Source: Sporolactobacillus putidus
Lineage (GTDB): Bacteria > Bacillota > Bacilli > Bacillales > Sporolactobacillaceae
Length of the DNA stretch: 64,000 nucleotides
Direction: 5' to 3'
Assembly: GCF_014647035.1 (NCBI RefSeq)
Contig: NZ_BMOK01000011.1
Location: 1-64,000 of the forward strand
Shown here: positions 27,101-42,100 of the stretch, in pieces
Layout of the letters: each line of letters begins with the position of its first letter
How positions within the stretch are numbered: position 1 is the stretch's first letter
Position numbers and translations under genes: made by a program
Notes under the pieces: model-generated
What the model was told of the DNA's origin: nothing
Databases searched by the model: none
The model's input: only the letters and a program-made list of their open reading frames with translations

Positions 27101-30100
27101 ATTTCAATACATCCATGTTCTAGTTAAACGGTGAGTAAGTATCTTTTGCAGACGGCTATTATCGGTATTTCAATACATCCATGTTCTAGTTAAACACGTC
27201 ATGCCAACAATTCCAGTACCCGACTTTCCTTATTTCAATACATCCATGTTCTAGTTAAACTTTGTGGCATATTTAGATGGTGCACAAGTTAATACATTTC
27301 AATACATCCATGTTCTAGTTAAACGTTGCCTATCTGCTTAATGTCGGAGTACCGTTTGTCACATTTCAATATATCCATGTTCTAGTTAAACGAAGATGCC
27401 AAACGCCGGATCAATGCGCTTGTTGCATTTCAATACATCCATGTTCTAGTTAAACTGATTTTTTAAGTGGACGATGGTTTCCATCGCTTGAATTTCAATA
27501 CATCCATGTTCTAGTTAAACTCAGTCGGCGGCAGCACTCGCCTTACGGAAAGGGTATTTCAATACATCCATGTTCTAGTTAAACCGATACAAAATGCCAG
27601 CATTCCGGTCACGGGAACCGATTTCAATACATCCATGTTCTAGTTAAACTCGACTACAGCGACAAAAATAGCAACATCATCCATATTTCAATACATCCAT
27701 GTTCTAGTTAAACGGTCGCCAGCCCTCGCATAATTTGGCGATTATGCGATTTCAATACATCCATGTTCTAGTTAAACCTGTGCTTCGGACGCCAACCGAC
27801 ACCACTCTTGATATTTCAATACATCCATGTTCTAGTTAAACTTACCTGCAGCCGAAACTGTACTACGAAAAAACGGATTTCAATACATCCATGTTCTAGT
27901 TAAACAAGGGATTCATTAAAGAAACTCAGTGGACCTTAAAATTTCAATACATCCATGTTCTAGTTAAACAAAATACGGATGGGAAGCGATCGATCCGGAT
28001 GACATATTTCAATACATCCATGTTCTAGTTAAACTACCATACATATACCCCTCCTGAATGATTACTGACTATTTCAATACATCCATGTTCTAGTTAAACT
28101 CATTTCTGACTGCTGCTTCTCACCAAACAGATCATATTTCAATACATCCATGTTCTAGTTAAACGATATCGGCTGGGGGACAATTAAGCGTCTTTGCCAG
28201 ATTTCAATACATCCATGTTCTAGTTAAACGTTCTGACACCTTTTTCTTGTGATACTGTTTGCATTATTTCAATACATCCATGTTCTAGTTAAACCAATGA
28301 GTTCCTGGGCGAAGATGATATACACATCTTATTTCAATACATCCATGTTCTAGTTAAACGATGTTTGATGATTTAGTTAAGAGAGGCTATTGCGTATTTC
28401 AATACATCCATGTTCTAGTTAAACGATTGGTGTTGTATTTATTTGTGGTGTTTTTGAAAAATTTCAATACATCCATGTTCTAGTTAAACGGATAAGAGAA
28501 TCCGAAACCGTAGAATTATCAGAATTTCAATACATCCATGTTCTAGTTAAACTTTCCTGCCCCAAGTTCAAGTTTAACGAGTGAACCCATTTCAATACAT
28601 CCATGTTCTAGTTAAACGAAAGATCGCGGCCAGGAAAACGCCCAGCCGGCCCGATTTCAATACATCCATGTTCTAGTTAAACAAGTAAGGAGCAGGTCAA
28701 ATTTGGCGGTGTCATCTAATTTCAATACATCCATGTTCTAGTTAAACCGTGTCACCAGTGGCACGTATCCTTCAATGGACCACATTTCAATACATCCATG
28801 TTCTAGTTAAACATGGATCTGATTAATCAGCTGCGCGGCCGATTGCCTCAATTTCAATACATCCATGTTCTAGTTAAACGCAATGGAAAATTTGAAAGGA
28901 GCTGAGAACAGAATTTCAATACATCCATGTTCTAGTTAAACTATAAGTAGTAATTAATGTATAATTTTGGGTATAAAATTTCAATACATCCATGTTCTAG
29001 TTAAACAAGCCGCCTGGTTTCATCCGACACAGAACAGTTATTTATTTCAATACATCCATGTTCTAGTTAAACGCGTCTGCGTCCCATAATTGTTATTGAT
29101 GTTTGTCGAATTTCAATACATCCATGTTCTAGTTAAACCAAAACGTTCACGGCGGGCAATTATACGCTAAACAATTTCAATACATCCATGTTCTAGTTAA
29201 ACTGTTTGTCCGGGAACTGTCGCGGCTCGATATCTTGATTTCAATACATCCATGTTCTAGTTAAACGGGACTGATTATTCTTAAACGCAAAGTACAGACC
29301 GAATTTCAATACATCCATGTTCTAGTTAAACTCGCACGTTGGCTCAAGGTGGTGCGTGGGTGATGATATTTCAATACATCCATGTTCTAGTTAAACCGGA
29401 AAGGTTCGATGGGGCGTGAGAACAAACAAGGAATTTCAATACATCCATGTTCTAGTTAAACCTATTCCGTTTAATTTCAAATCCGCCCATTTTTTCTATT
29501 TCAATACATCCATGTTCTAGTTAAACGTTATCCGTATCGATGATTAGGACTTTCCCTTTTTGATTTCAATACATCCATGTTCTAGTTAAACCTTTCGTTA
29601 TCTGTGATTTCATCGTATCATATATTATTTCAATACATCCATGTTCTAGTTAAACGATGCCAAACGAGAATCATCAACAAATGTCTTTGGAATTTCAATA
29701 CATCCATGTTCTAGTTAAACTTAATCGGCCTGCTCGGCTTTGCAGCGATCATATTATTTCAATACATCCATGTTCTAGTTAAACCCGTTTAGGCGTCCTT
29801 CGCCGAGAGTTCTCATCTTATTTCAATACATCCATGTTCTAGTTAAACGGATATCTGTCAAGTTTAACCTACGTTACGGTTGTATTTCAATACATCCATG
29901 TTCTAGTTAAACAAAAAAAATCAAAAGTGCTACGGGAATCAGCATTCAATTTCAATACATCCATGTTCTAGTTAAACGACAGGCTTTCATATAAATATGC
30001 CGCTTACTGACTGTATTTCAATACATCCATGTTCTAGTTAAACCAAGTGTCACGGCATTATAGGTAGGATCTTTAAAAAATTTCAATACATCCATGTTCT

Positions 30101-33100
30101 AGTTAAACACAAGATATGCGGAAGGAAGAATGCAACCTCGATGAATTTCAATACATCCATGTTCTAGTTAAACCCGTTTAGGCGTCCTTCGCCGAGAGTT
30201 CTCATCTTATTTCAATACATCCATGTTCTAGTTAAACGGATATCTGTCAAGTTTAACCTACGTTACGGTTGTATTTCAATACATCCATGTTCTAGTTAAA
30301 CTTGCCTAAAAAGGGGTGATTGCATTGGCATATTCAAATTTCAATACATCCATGTTCTAGTTAAACAATCATGGGCTGATTACATTGGCACCTGGTCAAA
30401 AATTTCAATACATCCATGTTCTAGTTAAACAATTGCAAGTTCTTACGGCAGTACTCTCCCTGTTTGATTTCAATACATCCATGTTCTAGTTAAACTAGAT
30501 TTCGTGTGACACTGTTTTTGCTTGATACACAATTTCAATACATCCATGTTCTAGTTAAACTGCCGTAAAGCCCCCGAAGCGCGGTCGCGATCCCAAATTT
30601 CAATACATCCATGTTCTAGTTAAACTCAAATAAACTGGGCTGCTGAGCATGTAAATGACGAATTTCAATACATCCATGTTCTAGTTAAACATCGCCCGAC
30701 TTCATCGTGGTTGAGCTGGGAACCAAATTTCAATACATCCATGTTCTAGTTAAACCGAGTTGAGTCGGGTAAAGCTGATCATGATCTTATAATTTCAATA
30801 CATCCATGTTCTAGTTAAACAACTGATCAAGGCCCTGTCGCTTGGCATTTTTTCGTCATTTCAATACATCCATGTTCTAGTTAAACAGGCGAAGCGTCAG
30901 CGTCTTAAAGCCGCGACGTGTTTATTTCAATACATCCATGTTCTAGTTAAACAACGTTGTCGGGTCCATCAGACTCATACCGATGATATTTCAATACATC
31001 CATGTTCTAGTTAAACGGAAGTCATACTGGATTATATTGACAAGCACTATCAATTTCAATACATCCATGTTCTAGTTAAACGCCGTGAGAAGCGCATGAC
31101 TCCGGTGTGCATGGTCGAATTTCAATACATCCATGTTCTAGTTAAACAAGCTGAGGCCAAGTCAAAAGGGTCTTCACTTAAATTTCAATACATCCATGTT
31201 CTAGTTAAACCGGCAATGGTTTTGTTCTCTTCTGAACCTACGCTGAATTTCAATACATCCATGTTCTAGTTAAACACGATCTAGTTCCAAGTTGACATAG
31301 AGGACTTTTCCCATTTCAATACATCCATGTTCTAGTTAAACGAACACTGGTCTTAAAGTTCGCACTCGCCACATCACTATTTCAATACATCCATGTTCTA
31401 GTTAAACTCGAGACGGAATGATACGCCTTGCCGTCTTTGCTAAATTTCAATACATCCATGTTCTAGTTAAACCAGAGTTAAACGATTCAGGGAACGCCAG
31501 AAACTAAAATTTCAATACATCCATGTTCTAGTTAAACGGTGAATGGATTGGATGTGAAGTGTGAGCTGTTTAAATTTCAATACATCCATGTTCTAGTTAA
31601 ACCAACTTTCTCGATACGAAACTGATAAGGCTAACCCATTTCAATACATCCATGTTCTAGTTAAACGACCAATTGACTGATAAAACGCAAGTGGGGTTAA
31701 AAATTTCAATACATCCATGTTCTAGTTAAACTGGAACGTCCAACCCGACTGTATTTCTGCTGATTGGATTTCAATACATCCATGTTCTAGTTAAACTCGG
31801 AGAAACGTCATCACGCCACTGAAACGGATGTATTTCAATACATCCATGTTCTAGTTAAACCAAAAAACATTATGTGTCAAATAATGAAATTAATAGATTT
31901 CAATACATCCATGTTCTAGTTAAACTTAAGGATTATCCGGATGAAGAGCGATATTAAAAATATTTCAATACATCCATGTTCTAGTTAAACAAAAAGGACT
32001 CTTTTTTGGGAATATCCGTTTTTATTAATTTCAATACATCCATGTTCTAGTTAAACGATTCAGCTGCTTAAAGATGTGGATGCCGGCCTTTAATTTCAAT
32101 ACATCCATGTTCTAGTTAAACGACCAGGTCCCCGGTGATGTGATCGAAACAATCACATTTCAATACATCCATGTTCTAGTTAAACAGGGCCGTCCTTCCA
32201 GAAGCACTGCATATAGATGGTGATTTCAATACATCCATGTTCTAGTTAAACTCTTACACCCCAGCACATCTGCCACAGAAGGGAATGTATTTCAATACAT
32301 CCATGTTCTAGTTAAACAAGTCACCCATACCGGACCGTGTATCGAGGATGACGAATTTCAATACATCCATGTTCTAGTTAAACAAGTTATCAAGCAATAC
32401 GACCACTCGCTAGACGCTCATTTCAATACATCCATGTTCTAGTTAAACTGAGTAATAAAGATAACGTCATAACCGAATTTACGAATTTCAATACATCCAT
32501 GTTCTAGTTAAACAAGACTCCTAATTTGTCGATCGACCATCCGAGCATCTATTTCAATACATCCATGTTCTAGTTAAACCGAAGCAGAATGATTTGCTTC
32601 AGCAGCAATTGAATAATTTCAATACATCCATGTTCTAGTTAAACTCGTCAAAACAGACCTCCCCATTCCCTTTTTCCTCCATTTCAATACATCCATGTTC
32701 TAGTTAAACGGTGGGAAGCCAAGGCCGTTGCAGGTGGCAAAAATTAAATTTCAATACATCCATGTTCTAGTTAAACTCCATGCTTGGATTTATTGCCAGA
32801 ACCGGAGCCGTATTTCAATACATCCATGTTCTAGTTAAACACGCGCCCACTTCGTGCCCATCTGCCACTTATAATAATTTCAATACATCCATGTTCTAGT
32901 TAAACTTGCACAGTTAATTGATTCATGTGTGAAAAAAACAATTTCAATACATCCATGTTCTAGTTAAACGGGTACTTTTGGATCGGCAATTACATGCGCC
33001 TCATCAAATTTCAATACATCCATGTTCTAGTTAAACCAGGCACAACGACCGGAACAGTAAGCGACCCGGTCAAATTTCAATACATCCATGTTCTAGTTAA

Positions 33101-36100
33101 ACCGATCACCGGGCAACCGATGTGAGGTGACTGACCGAATTTCAATACATCCATGTTCTAGTTAAACTCTTTTCCAGCCACTGCACGCCATCAAGCAGCT
33201 CCTCAATTTCAATACATCCATGTTCTAGTTAAACGACTGGCAAGCTTCACAAAAATTTGCTTCGAGACATATTTCAATACATCCATGTTCTAGTTAAACG
33301 GTCCGGCAGCTCCCCGATCTTAGACTGATAAACTTATTTCAATACATCCATGTTCTAGTTAAACCAAGGGAAATAAAAAATACATTGAATACCTTATTTC
33401 ATTTCAATACATCCATGTTCTAGTTAAACCCACAACCTCAGCCACTTTGTTGTCCGGATCGAAGCTGATTTCAATACATCCATGTTCTAGTTAAACGGAA
33501 CTCGGTACTACACAGGACACGCCGTGTGTGATGATTTCAATACATCCATGTTCTAGTTAAACTAATAAGCACGCAGATAATATGTCCAAAGTGGCCGAAT
33601 TTCAATACATCCATGTTCTAGTTAAACGCGGACGCCTGCAGCTAGGCGATTTCAACATGATCACATTTCAATACATCCATGTTCTAGTTAAACGAGATGG
33701 ATATATAAAGACAATGAATTTCTGACTGTATTTCAATACATCCATGTTCTAGTTAAACGCAAAAAAACGAACAGAAGATCGAGAAAATTTATAAATTTCA
33801 ATACATCCATGTTCTAGTTAAACATTAACAATTTTCAAGATCAGTGTACTTTTCACTTTTATTTCAATACATCCATGTTCTAGTTAAACTAAGAAAAAAA
33901 AGAAGAAAGGTTCAGAAATATACAAATTTCAATACATCCATGTTCTAGTTAAACACGGCACCGTACAAACGGTTAGCAATGCCGGAACCAATTTCAATAC
34001 ATCCATGTTCTAGTTAAACGGTCCTGCTACTTCAGCGTATTGCAGGGTATGAACAATTTCAATACATCCATGTTCTAGTTAAACACACGCCGATCGAGGG
34101 CCCGGTTGAACTTAAACTATATTTCAATACATCCATGTTCTAGTTAAACTGATGACCTCAGTCGCTGTTCTGACGGCCTGACCGTATTTCAATACATCCA
34201 TGTTCTAGTTAAACAGTGGGCAGTGGACAGATCACAGTCACGAATGTTGAATTTCAATACATCCATGTTCTAGTTAAACACAATATGATCCCAAGAATAA
34301 GGCCGCCTGCAGAATTTCAATACATCCATGTTCTAGTTAAACATACTTCCGAGGCGTTTTATCTTAATGAGGGATACGAATTTCAATACATCCATGTTCT
34401 AGTTAAACGTATTTGCAGCGGCATTGGCCGCTGCCTGAGCATTATTTCAATACATCCATGTTCTAGTTAAACGCTCTGGGATCATTGTTAAAAGGTGCTT
34501 GGGACCTCAATTTCAATACATCCATGTTCTAGTTAAACGGCCGGGAAGAATATGCAAGACGATGCCCGGAACATATTTCAATACATCCATGTTCTAGTTA
34601 AACAAAAAAGCTATTGTCCTGATGTTCAATGCTGCCCGATTTCAATACATCCATGTTCTAGTTAAACATAGCAGATGAACAAGACGAGCGACGTCTGAAG
34701 CTATTTCAATACATCCATGTTCTAGTTAAACTAACAGCCAACGGCAGTATTCAGGATATCAACCTTAATTTCAATACATCCATGTTCTAGTTAAACCGAC
34801 TTCTGCTTGTGCTTCGGGGTCGCTGACATCAAATTTCAATACATCCATGTTCTAGTTAAACAATTTTCTCAGCATTTTTAAATGCCTTCTCTACCGCATT
34901 TCAATACATCCATGTTCTAGTTAAACCGAGATCAGTACTTATAATTCCGCTGAGTGCTCCAAATTTCAATACATCCATGTTCTAGTTAAACGGCACATCA
35001 AACCCGACTGTATTTCTGCTGATTGGATTTCAATACATCCATGTTCTAGTTAAACGTCTTGTTTTTTACCCGGCCCGTCGCGGCATAGAACTATTTCAAT
35101 ACATCCATGTTCTAGTTAAACAAGTGCTGGTGAAGAGCCAAGTCCGGAAGAACCGGTATTTCAATACATCCATGTTCTAGTTAAACACGCCGTAGACCTT
35201 TATAACTGGAACGGGATACTACATATTTCAATACATCCATGTTCTAGTTAAACAATGGCCGCGATCCAATCTTTTAACTGGTCATCTTATTTCAATACAT
35301 CCATGTTCTAGTTAAACGATGAAAAAGCTATGAGAAAGGAGGAATGCCGTCTTGAATTTCAATACATCCATGTTCTAGTTAAACCGGGATAAATGCCTGA
35401 AAAAATTATCTGGAATATGCAATTTCAATACATCCATGTTCTAGTTAAACTCATCCCGATTGACGATTCGATCGTAAGTATCCTGAATTTCAATACATCC
35501 ATGTTCTAGTTAAACCCACGCAAGACTTATGACCTCAACAACGAAATTGAATTTCAATACATCCATGTTCTAGTTAAACAAAAATAACTGGCGGCCAACG
35601 GCCGTCTTTTCATTATTTCAATACATCCATGTTCTAGTTAAACTGCATCATTGGCTGAATATCCAGCAGTAGGAAACTGATTTCAATACATCCATGTTCT
35701 AGTTAAACCTGGCGCCGGGGGAGTTTGGTAATCCGTTCAATAAGATTTCAATACATCCATGTTCTAGTTAAACCTTTTATTTCGCTTTCTCTTTTTCTTT
35801 TTCGATTCCAATTTCAATACATCCATGTTCTAGTTAAACATTCATCAGCCGGTGTGTGTTCCGCCATGCTTGCGCATTTCAATACATCCATGTTCTAGTT
35901 AAACCGATCGATTCAAACGAGAAGCGGCACGGATGGGCGCATTTCAATACATCCATGTTCTAGTTAAACACAATGTTGCTTCGGCTACAAAACTTGCTAT
36001 AGCTATTTCAATACATCCATGTTCTAGTTAAACCTCAGTTCACCACGGCAAACGGGATGTATTTTATGCATTTCAATACATCCATGTTCTAGTTAAACTC

Positions 36101-39100
36101 AGCACTTGCACTTTCTGAACAGCGCAGTGAAATGAATTTCAATACATCCATGTTCTAGTTAAACGCGACAACAGAAACATTGCACCCTTTTTTTATTTTA
36201 TTTCAATACATCCATGTTCTAGTTAAACGGCGTCCTGCCCTTTCAGACCGTTTTGTGCAAAAACGGATTTCAATACATCCATGTTCTAGTTAAACGCGCC
36301 AGCTGGCAAGTTGACGGCCGGTCAGGTAAATTTCAATACATCCATGTTCTAGTTAAACACCTCCACCAACAGCCATGGTAGCCACACCCATCGAATTTCA
36401 ATACATCCATGTTCTAGTTAAACGTCTTAATAGCTGGATCATCTTCCCGGGGCAGCGTCATTTCAATACATCCATGTTCTAGTTAAACAGAGAGATGAAA
36501 AAACCCTACTATCCCCCACTCGTATTTCAATACATCCATGTTCTAGTTAAACCGGTTAAAAAAATTAAAAACCTTATCTCTTTTTTATCATTTCAATACA
36601 TCCATGTTCTAGTTAAACGTACGGCACCCATCAAAGATTCAGGATTTGTTAAGGGATTTCAATACATCCATGTTCTAGTTAAACCCACTCAGGATATTGG
36701 TGTGTCCTGGTCTAGCCCAATTTCAATACATCCATGTTCTAGTTAAACCAATGCGGTGTCCCAACTGTGGTGTCCAGCTAAATGGATTTCAATACATCCA
36801 TGTTCTAGTTAAACGAGATGAAGATCGCTCGTTTAGTTCGCGAGGAACTATTTCAATACATCCATGTTCTAGTTAAACGAATTCAACGATTTCGTCAATT
36901 GGGGTACCTGCTTCATTTCAATACATCCATGTTCTAGTTAAACAAAAAGATTCATGTCATTTAGTAACTTAATTGTACCTATTTCAATACATCCATGTTC
37001 TAGTTAAACGGCCCTGGTCCGACAAATGTTAAGGTGTGCTCCGCATTTCAATACATCCATGTTCTAGTTAAACTGCACCGGCACTGGCGGATCGGCTAAC
37101 TGAAATCATATTTCAATACATCCATGTTCTAGTTAAACCCGGCTTAATTCTCGGTCATTCATGATCTGTCCTCTGATTTCAATACATCCATGTTCTAGTT
37201 AAACGAAGAAAACGAAAACCTTCATATGTCAATATAATTATTTCAATACATCCATGTTCTAGTTAAACCGCGTTTCAGAAAAGCACTGGTCATCACCGGG
37301 CTCAATTTCAATACATCCATGTTCTAGTTAAACGCCGTTTGACCGGGCCTTCTGTGTCCACCTAGTCGATTTCAATACATCCATGTTCTAGTTAAACAGG
37401 TCTGAAAATGGATCATCTCCCTTATTGGGGTAATTTCAATACATCCATGTTCTAGTTAAACTGAATGGGCGAACAAGCAGCAGCCGGACAAGCCACAATT
37501 TCAATACATCCATGTTCTAGTTAAACGGATTAGAATCGATCATCCAGCTGATCTTCATTTATTTCAATACATCCATGTTCTAGTTAAACCTGATGGCCGT
37601 ACAGAAGGAACTCGATACCGTTGAAAATTTCAATACATCCATGTTCTAGTTAAACGTTGTACGTCGTCTCGCACACTTCTTTCAGCCCGCCATATTTCAA
37701 TACATCCATGTTCTAGTTAAACTTAAGCTATGCCAATTCTTGATTACTCAGAATATAATTTCAATACATCCATGTTCTAGTTAAACGGGTGCCCGCCCGG
37801 CATTGTCCCTTTTGCATATGCAATTTCAATACATCCATGTTCTAGTTAAACTTTTCTTCTGCCATCGTGTATCGCTCCAATCATTCAATTTCAATACATC
37901 CATGTTCTAGTTAAACCCTTTAGACTTTCTGATAATCCTTAAATTTTCATATTTCAATACATCCATGTTCTAGTTAAACTCGGAGCAAATACGATCACTC
38001 AACAGGCTCAACCTGTATTTCAATACATCCATGTTCTAGTTAAACCAAGGAAGCCGATGGACAGCTCCCGCTTCCCATTTTATTTCAATACATCCATGTT
38101 CTAGTTAAACTTACGGAGATAGAATAGAATTTCGACCGCTAGACCTATTTCAATACATCCATGTTCTAGTTAAACAATAGCCATTGAACACGAATACGAG
38201 AACGCCATATTATTTCAATACATCCATGTTCTAGTTAAACGTTCTAAGAGAAAACATGAATCGTTTGAACAAGCTAATTTCAATACATCCATGTTCTAGT
38301 TAAACGTGCTAAGCAGACGGCTCACCGAGTAGTCGGAGAGCAATTTCAATACATCCATGTTCTAGTTAAACGGCATGCTGGCAACGGGCATCGGCGGATC
38401 TATAACCGGATTTCAATACATCCATGTTCTAGTTAAACCGTCTATCCGGAAGAGATGAGCTGCAAGATTCATGATTTCAATACATCCATGTTCTAGTTAA
38501 ACCTACGTGAGGAAATCATATTCGGTGTAAGCAACGAATTTCAATACATCCATGTTCTAGTTAAACTCTCAGGCCTGGAAAGATTTCGATTATCAGTTTA
38601 AAATTTCAATACATCCATGTTCTAGTTAAACAGGCTTTCGAGCATATTGACCTGGTTCAGTACATGTGATTTCAATACATCCATGTTCTAGTTAAACACA
38701 GCACTACACACTCGGCGTAGCCTATCCGGCGAAATTTCAATACATCCATGTTCTAGTTAAACGAGGACGCCGTCACAAATAAAGGCGATGTGGTAGAGGT
38801 ATTTCAATACATCCATGTTCTAGTTAAACGCCCATCCGGATTACGAGACGACCGGTGGGTATCTGAATTTCAATACATCCATGTTCTAGTTAAACTGTAG
38901 CGTTCTGCTGAGCTGTGGCAGCTGATTTCGCATTTCAATACATCCATGTTCTAGTTAAACTGAGAGGCGCTGCACAGGTCAATGACTACTATCTCGATTT
39001 CAATACATCCATGTTCTAGTTAAACGTGTGTCCTGCGGCGCGGCGAGGCGCTAGAAAGGAAATTTCAATACATCCATGTTCTAGTTAAACAGATACTCGT

Positions 39101-42100
39101 GCACTGCATGCAGGCTACGCAGTCATATTTCAATACATCCATGTTCTAGTTAAACAAGAAGGATACACGGTAGCTGATTGCAAGAAAGTGATATTTCAAT
39201 ACATCCATGTTCTAGTTAAACACAACTCTGAGCAATCATTACAGAAAGTTCAGCCGAATTTCAATACATCCATGTTCTAGTTAAACGGAAATCTGTGCCT
39301 GTGCCTGCCGCCTGATCAGTAATTTCAATACATCCATGTTCTAGTTAAACTAGCCCATTTTCCATATCTCCAACGCTGTCAACAAAATTTCAATACATCC
39401 ATGTTCTAGTTAAACACGAACGGACCATCGTCTTCTATCACCCGGTGGACACATTTCAATACATCCATGTTCTAGTTAAACAGGAAAGAAGAACCCAGTA
39501 GATGCGATGCCGTTTATATTTCAATACATCCATGTTCTAGTTAAACGTAACGAAATGGAAGATGTCGTCGCACGGGAATTCAATTTCAATACATCCATGT
39601 TCTAGTTAAACTCCAAAAACATGGGATGCACAAATTACAAACCATTAATTTCAATACATCCATGTTCTAGTTAAACCGGCTCTCAGGCGTCCGGTGCTCT
39701 GTTCCAGTCTCTATTTCAATACATCCATGTTCTAGTTAAACATTCGAGAAAACGCCCTTTAAACTGGCGTGTACAGATTTCAATACATCCATGTTCTAGT
39801 TAAACATGGATTACATACAACGGGTAGACCTATTGGTTCTATTTCAATACATCCATGTTCTAGTTAAACCAGGCGGTCGAGGCTGCAACAGGTGGTAAAA
39901 ATACGGATTTCAATACATCCATGTTCTAGTTAAACTCAACGGAAACCCCTTTTTTGTCTCTCAGCTCTTTAATTTCAATACATCCATGTTCTAGTTAAAC
40001 GGGGCAATACGACTATGAAACCCAGCATGATATTCGAAATTTCAATACATCCATGTTCTAGTTAAACGGCTTTGACAAGCTGAAAGACGGAATCGTTGTT
40101 GCATTTCAATACATCCATGTTCTAGTTAAACATTTACACCGACACCTACTCCGCAACCGCCGAATATATTTCAATACATCCATGTTCTAGTTAAACAGAT
40201 TCCTGTATATCCAATTATCGTTTGACAATTCCCATTTCAATACATCCATGTTCTAGTTAAACCAGCGTGAGAAAGTCGAAGAAGAAGACCGGCTGAACGA
40301 TTTCAATACATCCATGTTCTAGTTAAACCTCCGCGCAGCACTCGCCACAGATCCGATTGCACTTATTTCAATACATCCATGTTCTAGTTAAACTCATGGC
40401 CGGTGCGCTGTTCCAGATCGTCCAAATTAGATTTCAATACATCCATGTTCTAGTTAAACGAAAAAAGAAAGCAGTATATGGCCAACACAAAGTAATTTCA
40501 ATACATCCATGTTCTAGTTAAACCTGTACACTGTCACCCAGTGCGATCGGATAATAATTATTTCAATACATCCATGTTCTAGTTAAACGGAGAATCGTCT
40601 CAAACGTATCCCCCCCTTCGTGATATTTCAATACATCCATGTTCTAGTTAAACGGACGAGATCCGGAAGAACATTCTCGGACTCGACCCATTTCAATACA
40701 TCCATGTTCTAGTTAAACGGCATGAGAGGGTGATGAGGGGATGAAAGGATTTATATTTCAATACATCCATGTTCTAGTTAAACATAAGGGAAAAGAGCAT
40801 ATAAGCTATAGACTAATAGTATTTCAATACATCCATGTTCTAGTTAAACTGTTAGCGCTCAGGTCGATGATTTGGAAAACACGCAATTTCAATACATCCA
40901 TGTTCTAGTTAAACAATCAACAGCATCACAGCTGAGACCATGGAAATGAATTTCAATACATCCATGTTCTAGTTAAACTGGGTACCGACTGTTTCGGTTC
41001 CGGCGCTTATACTGTATTTCAATACATCCATGTTCTAGTTAAACGCGTCACCAAAACGTCATAGTTTGGCGCGTTAATTATTTCAATACATCCATGTTCT
41101 AGTTAAACTTGCCTATGTGACGAAGGCTGGCGTCTCTCAGACATCATTTCAATACATCCATGTTCTAGTTAAACTTTACAAACACGGAATCAAACATGGA
41201 TAAGGAGGTGATTTCAATACATCCATGTTCTAGTTAAACACGGCTTAGGCTGCCGGCCATAGCGGAGGATACTGAATTTCAATACATCCATGTTCTAGTT
41301 AAACGGATCCATCCATTGCACCGTGGGTCAATGATTTTGTATTTCAATACATCCATGTTCTAGTTAAACGGATGATCTTCCGCTGGTTGACGTTGATTTC
41401 AGACGATTTCAATACATCCATGTTCTAGTTAAACGAGCATGGGTCCATCCGGATGTACGTAACCAGTCGCATTTCAATACATCCATGTTCTAGTTAAACT
41501 TCAAACGTCGCTTTTTGTAGCGCCTTGTTAATCAGATTTCAATACATCCATGTTCTAGTTAAACTCGTGTTGCTCCCATTCCGGCGATCCCGGTACAATC
41601 ATTTCAATACATCCATGTTCTAGTTAAACTCGACCAGTTTGTCCGACTTCTCGCCAACGTTGAAAATTTCAATACATCCATGTTCTAGTTAAACCAAAAA
41701 GAGTATCAGCAATTGCGGATTATTTTGGGGATTTCAATACATCCATGTTCTAGTTAAACGGAAAAGAATCTGGCGGCAGCCGTGTCGCCTTCTGATTTCA
41801 ATACATCCATGTTCTAGTTAAACTTAACAAAACTCGTCTGAAAAAAGCCTTGCGTATCTATTTCAATACATCCATGTTCTAGTTAAACGATTATACGGTC
41901 GTCACGCGGGCACTGATTGCCGGATTTCAATACATCCATGTTCTAGTTAAACCGAAAGTCATCAGCCGTTTTTGCCGGAATAAGGTATTTCAATACATCC
42001 ATGTTCTAGTTAAACCTGGCCAGGTGATTCTCAACTCCCCGCCCTGCCTTATTTCAATACATCCATGTTCTAGTTAAACAAGGATGCAAAAGACCAAAAG

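Noticed and set aside
34216-34470. Open frames inside the CRISPR array (also 36495-36746 and 44426-44614)
   Set aside because: They consist of the translated repeat with spacer between; chance frames through a 65-bp repeat unit.
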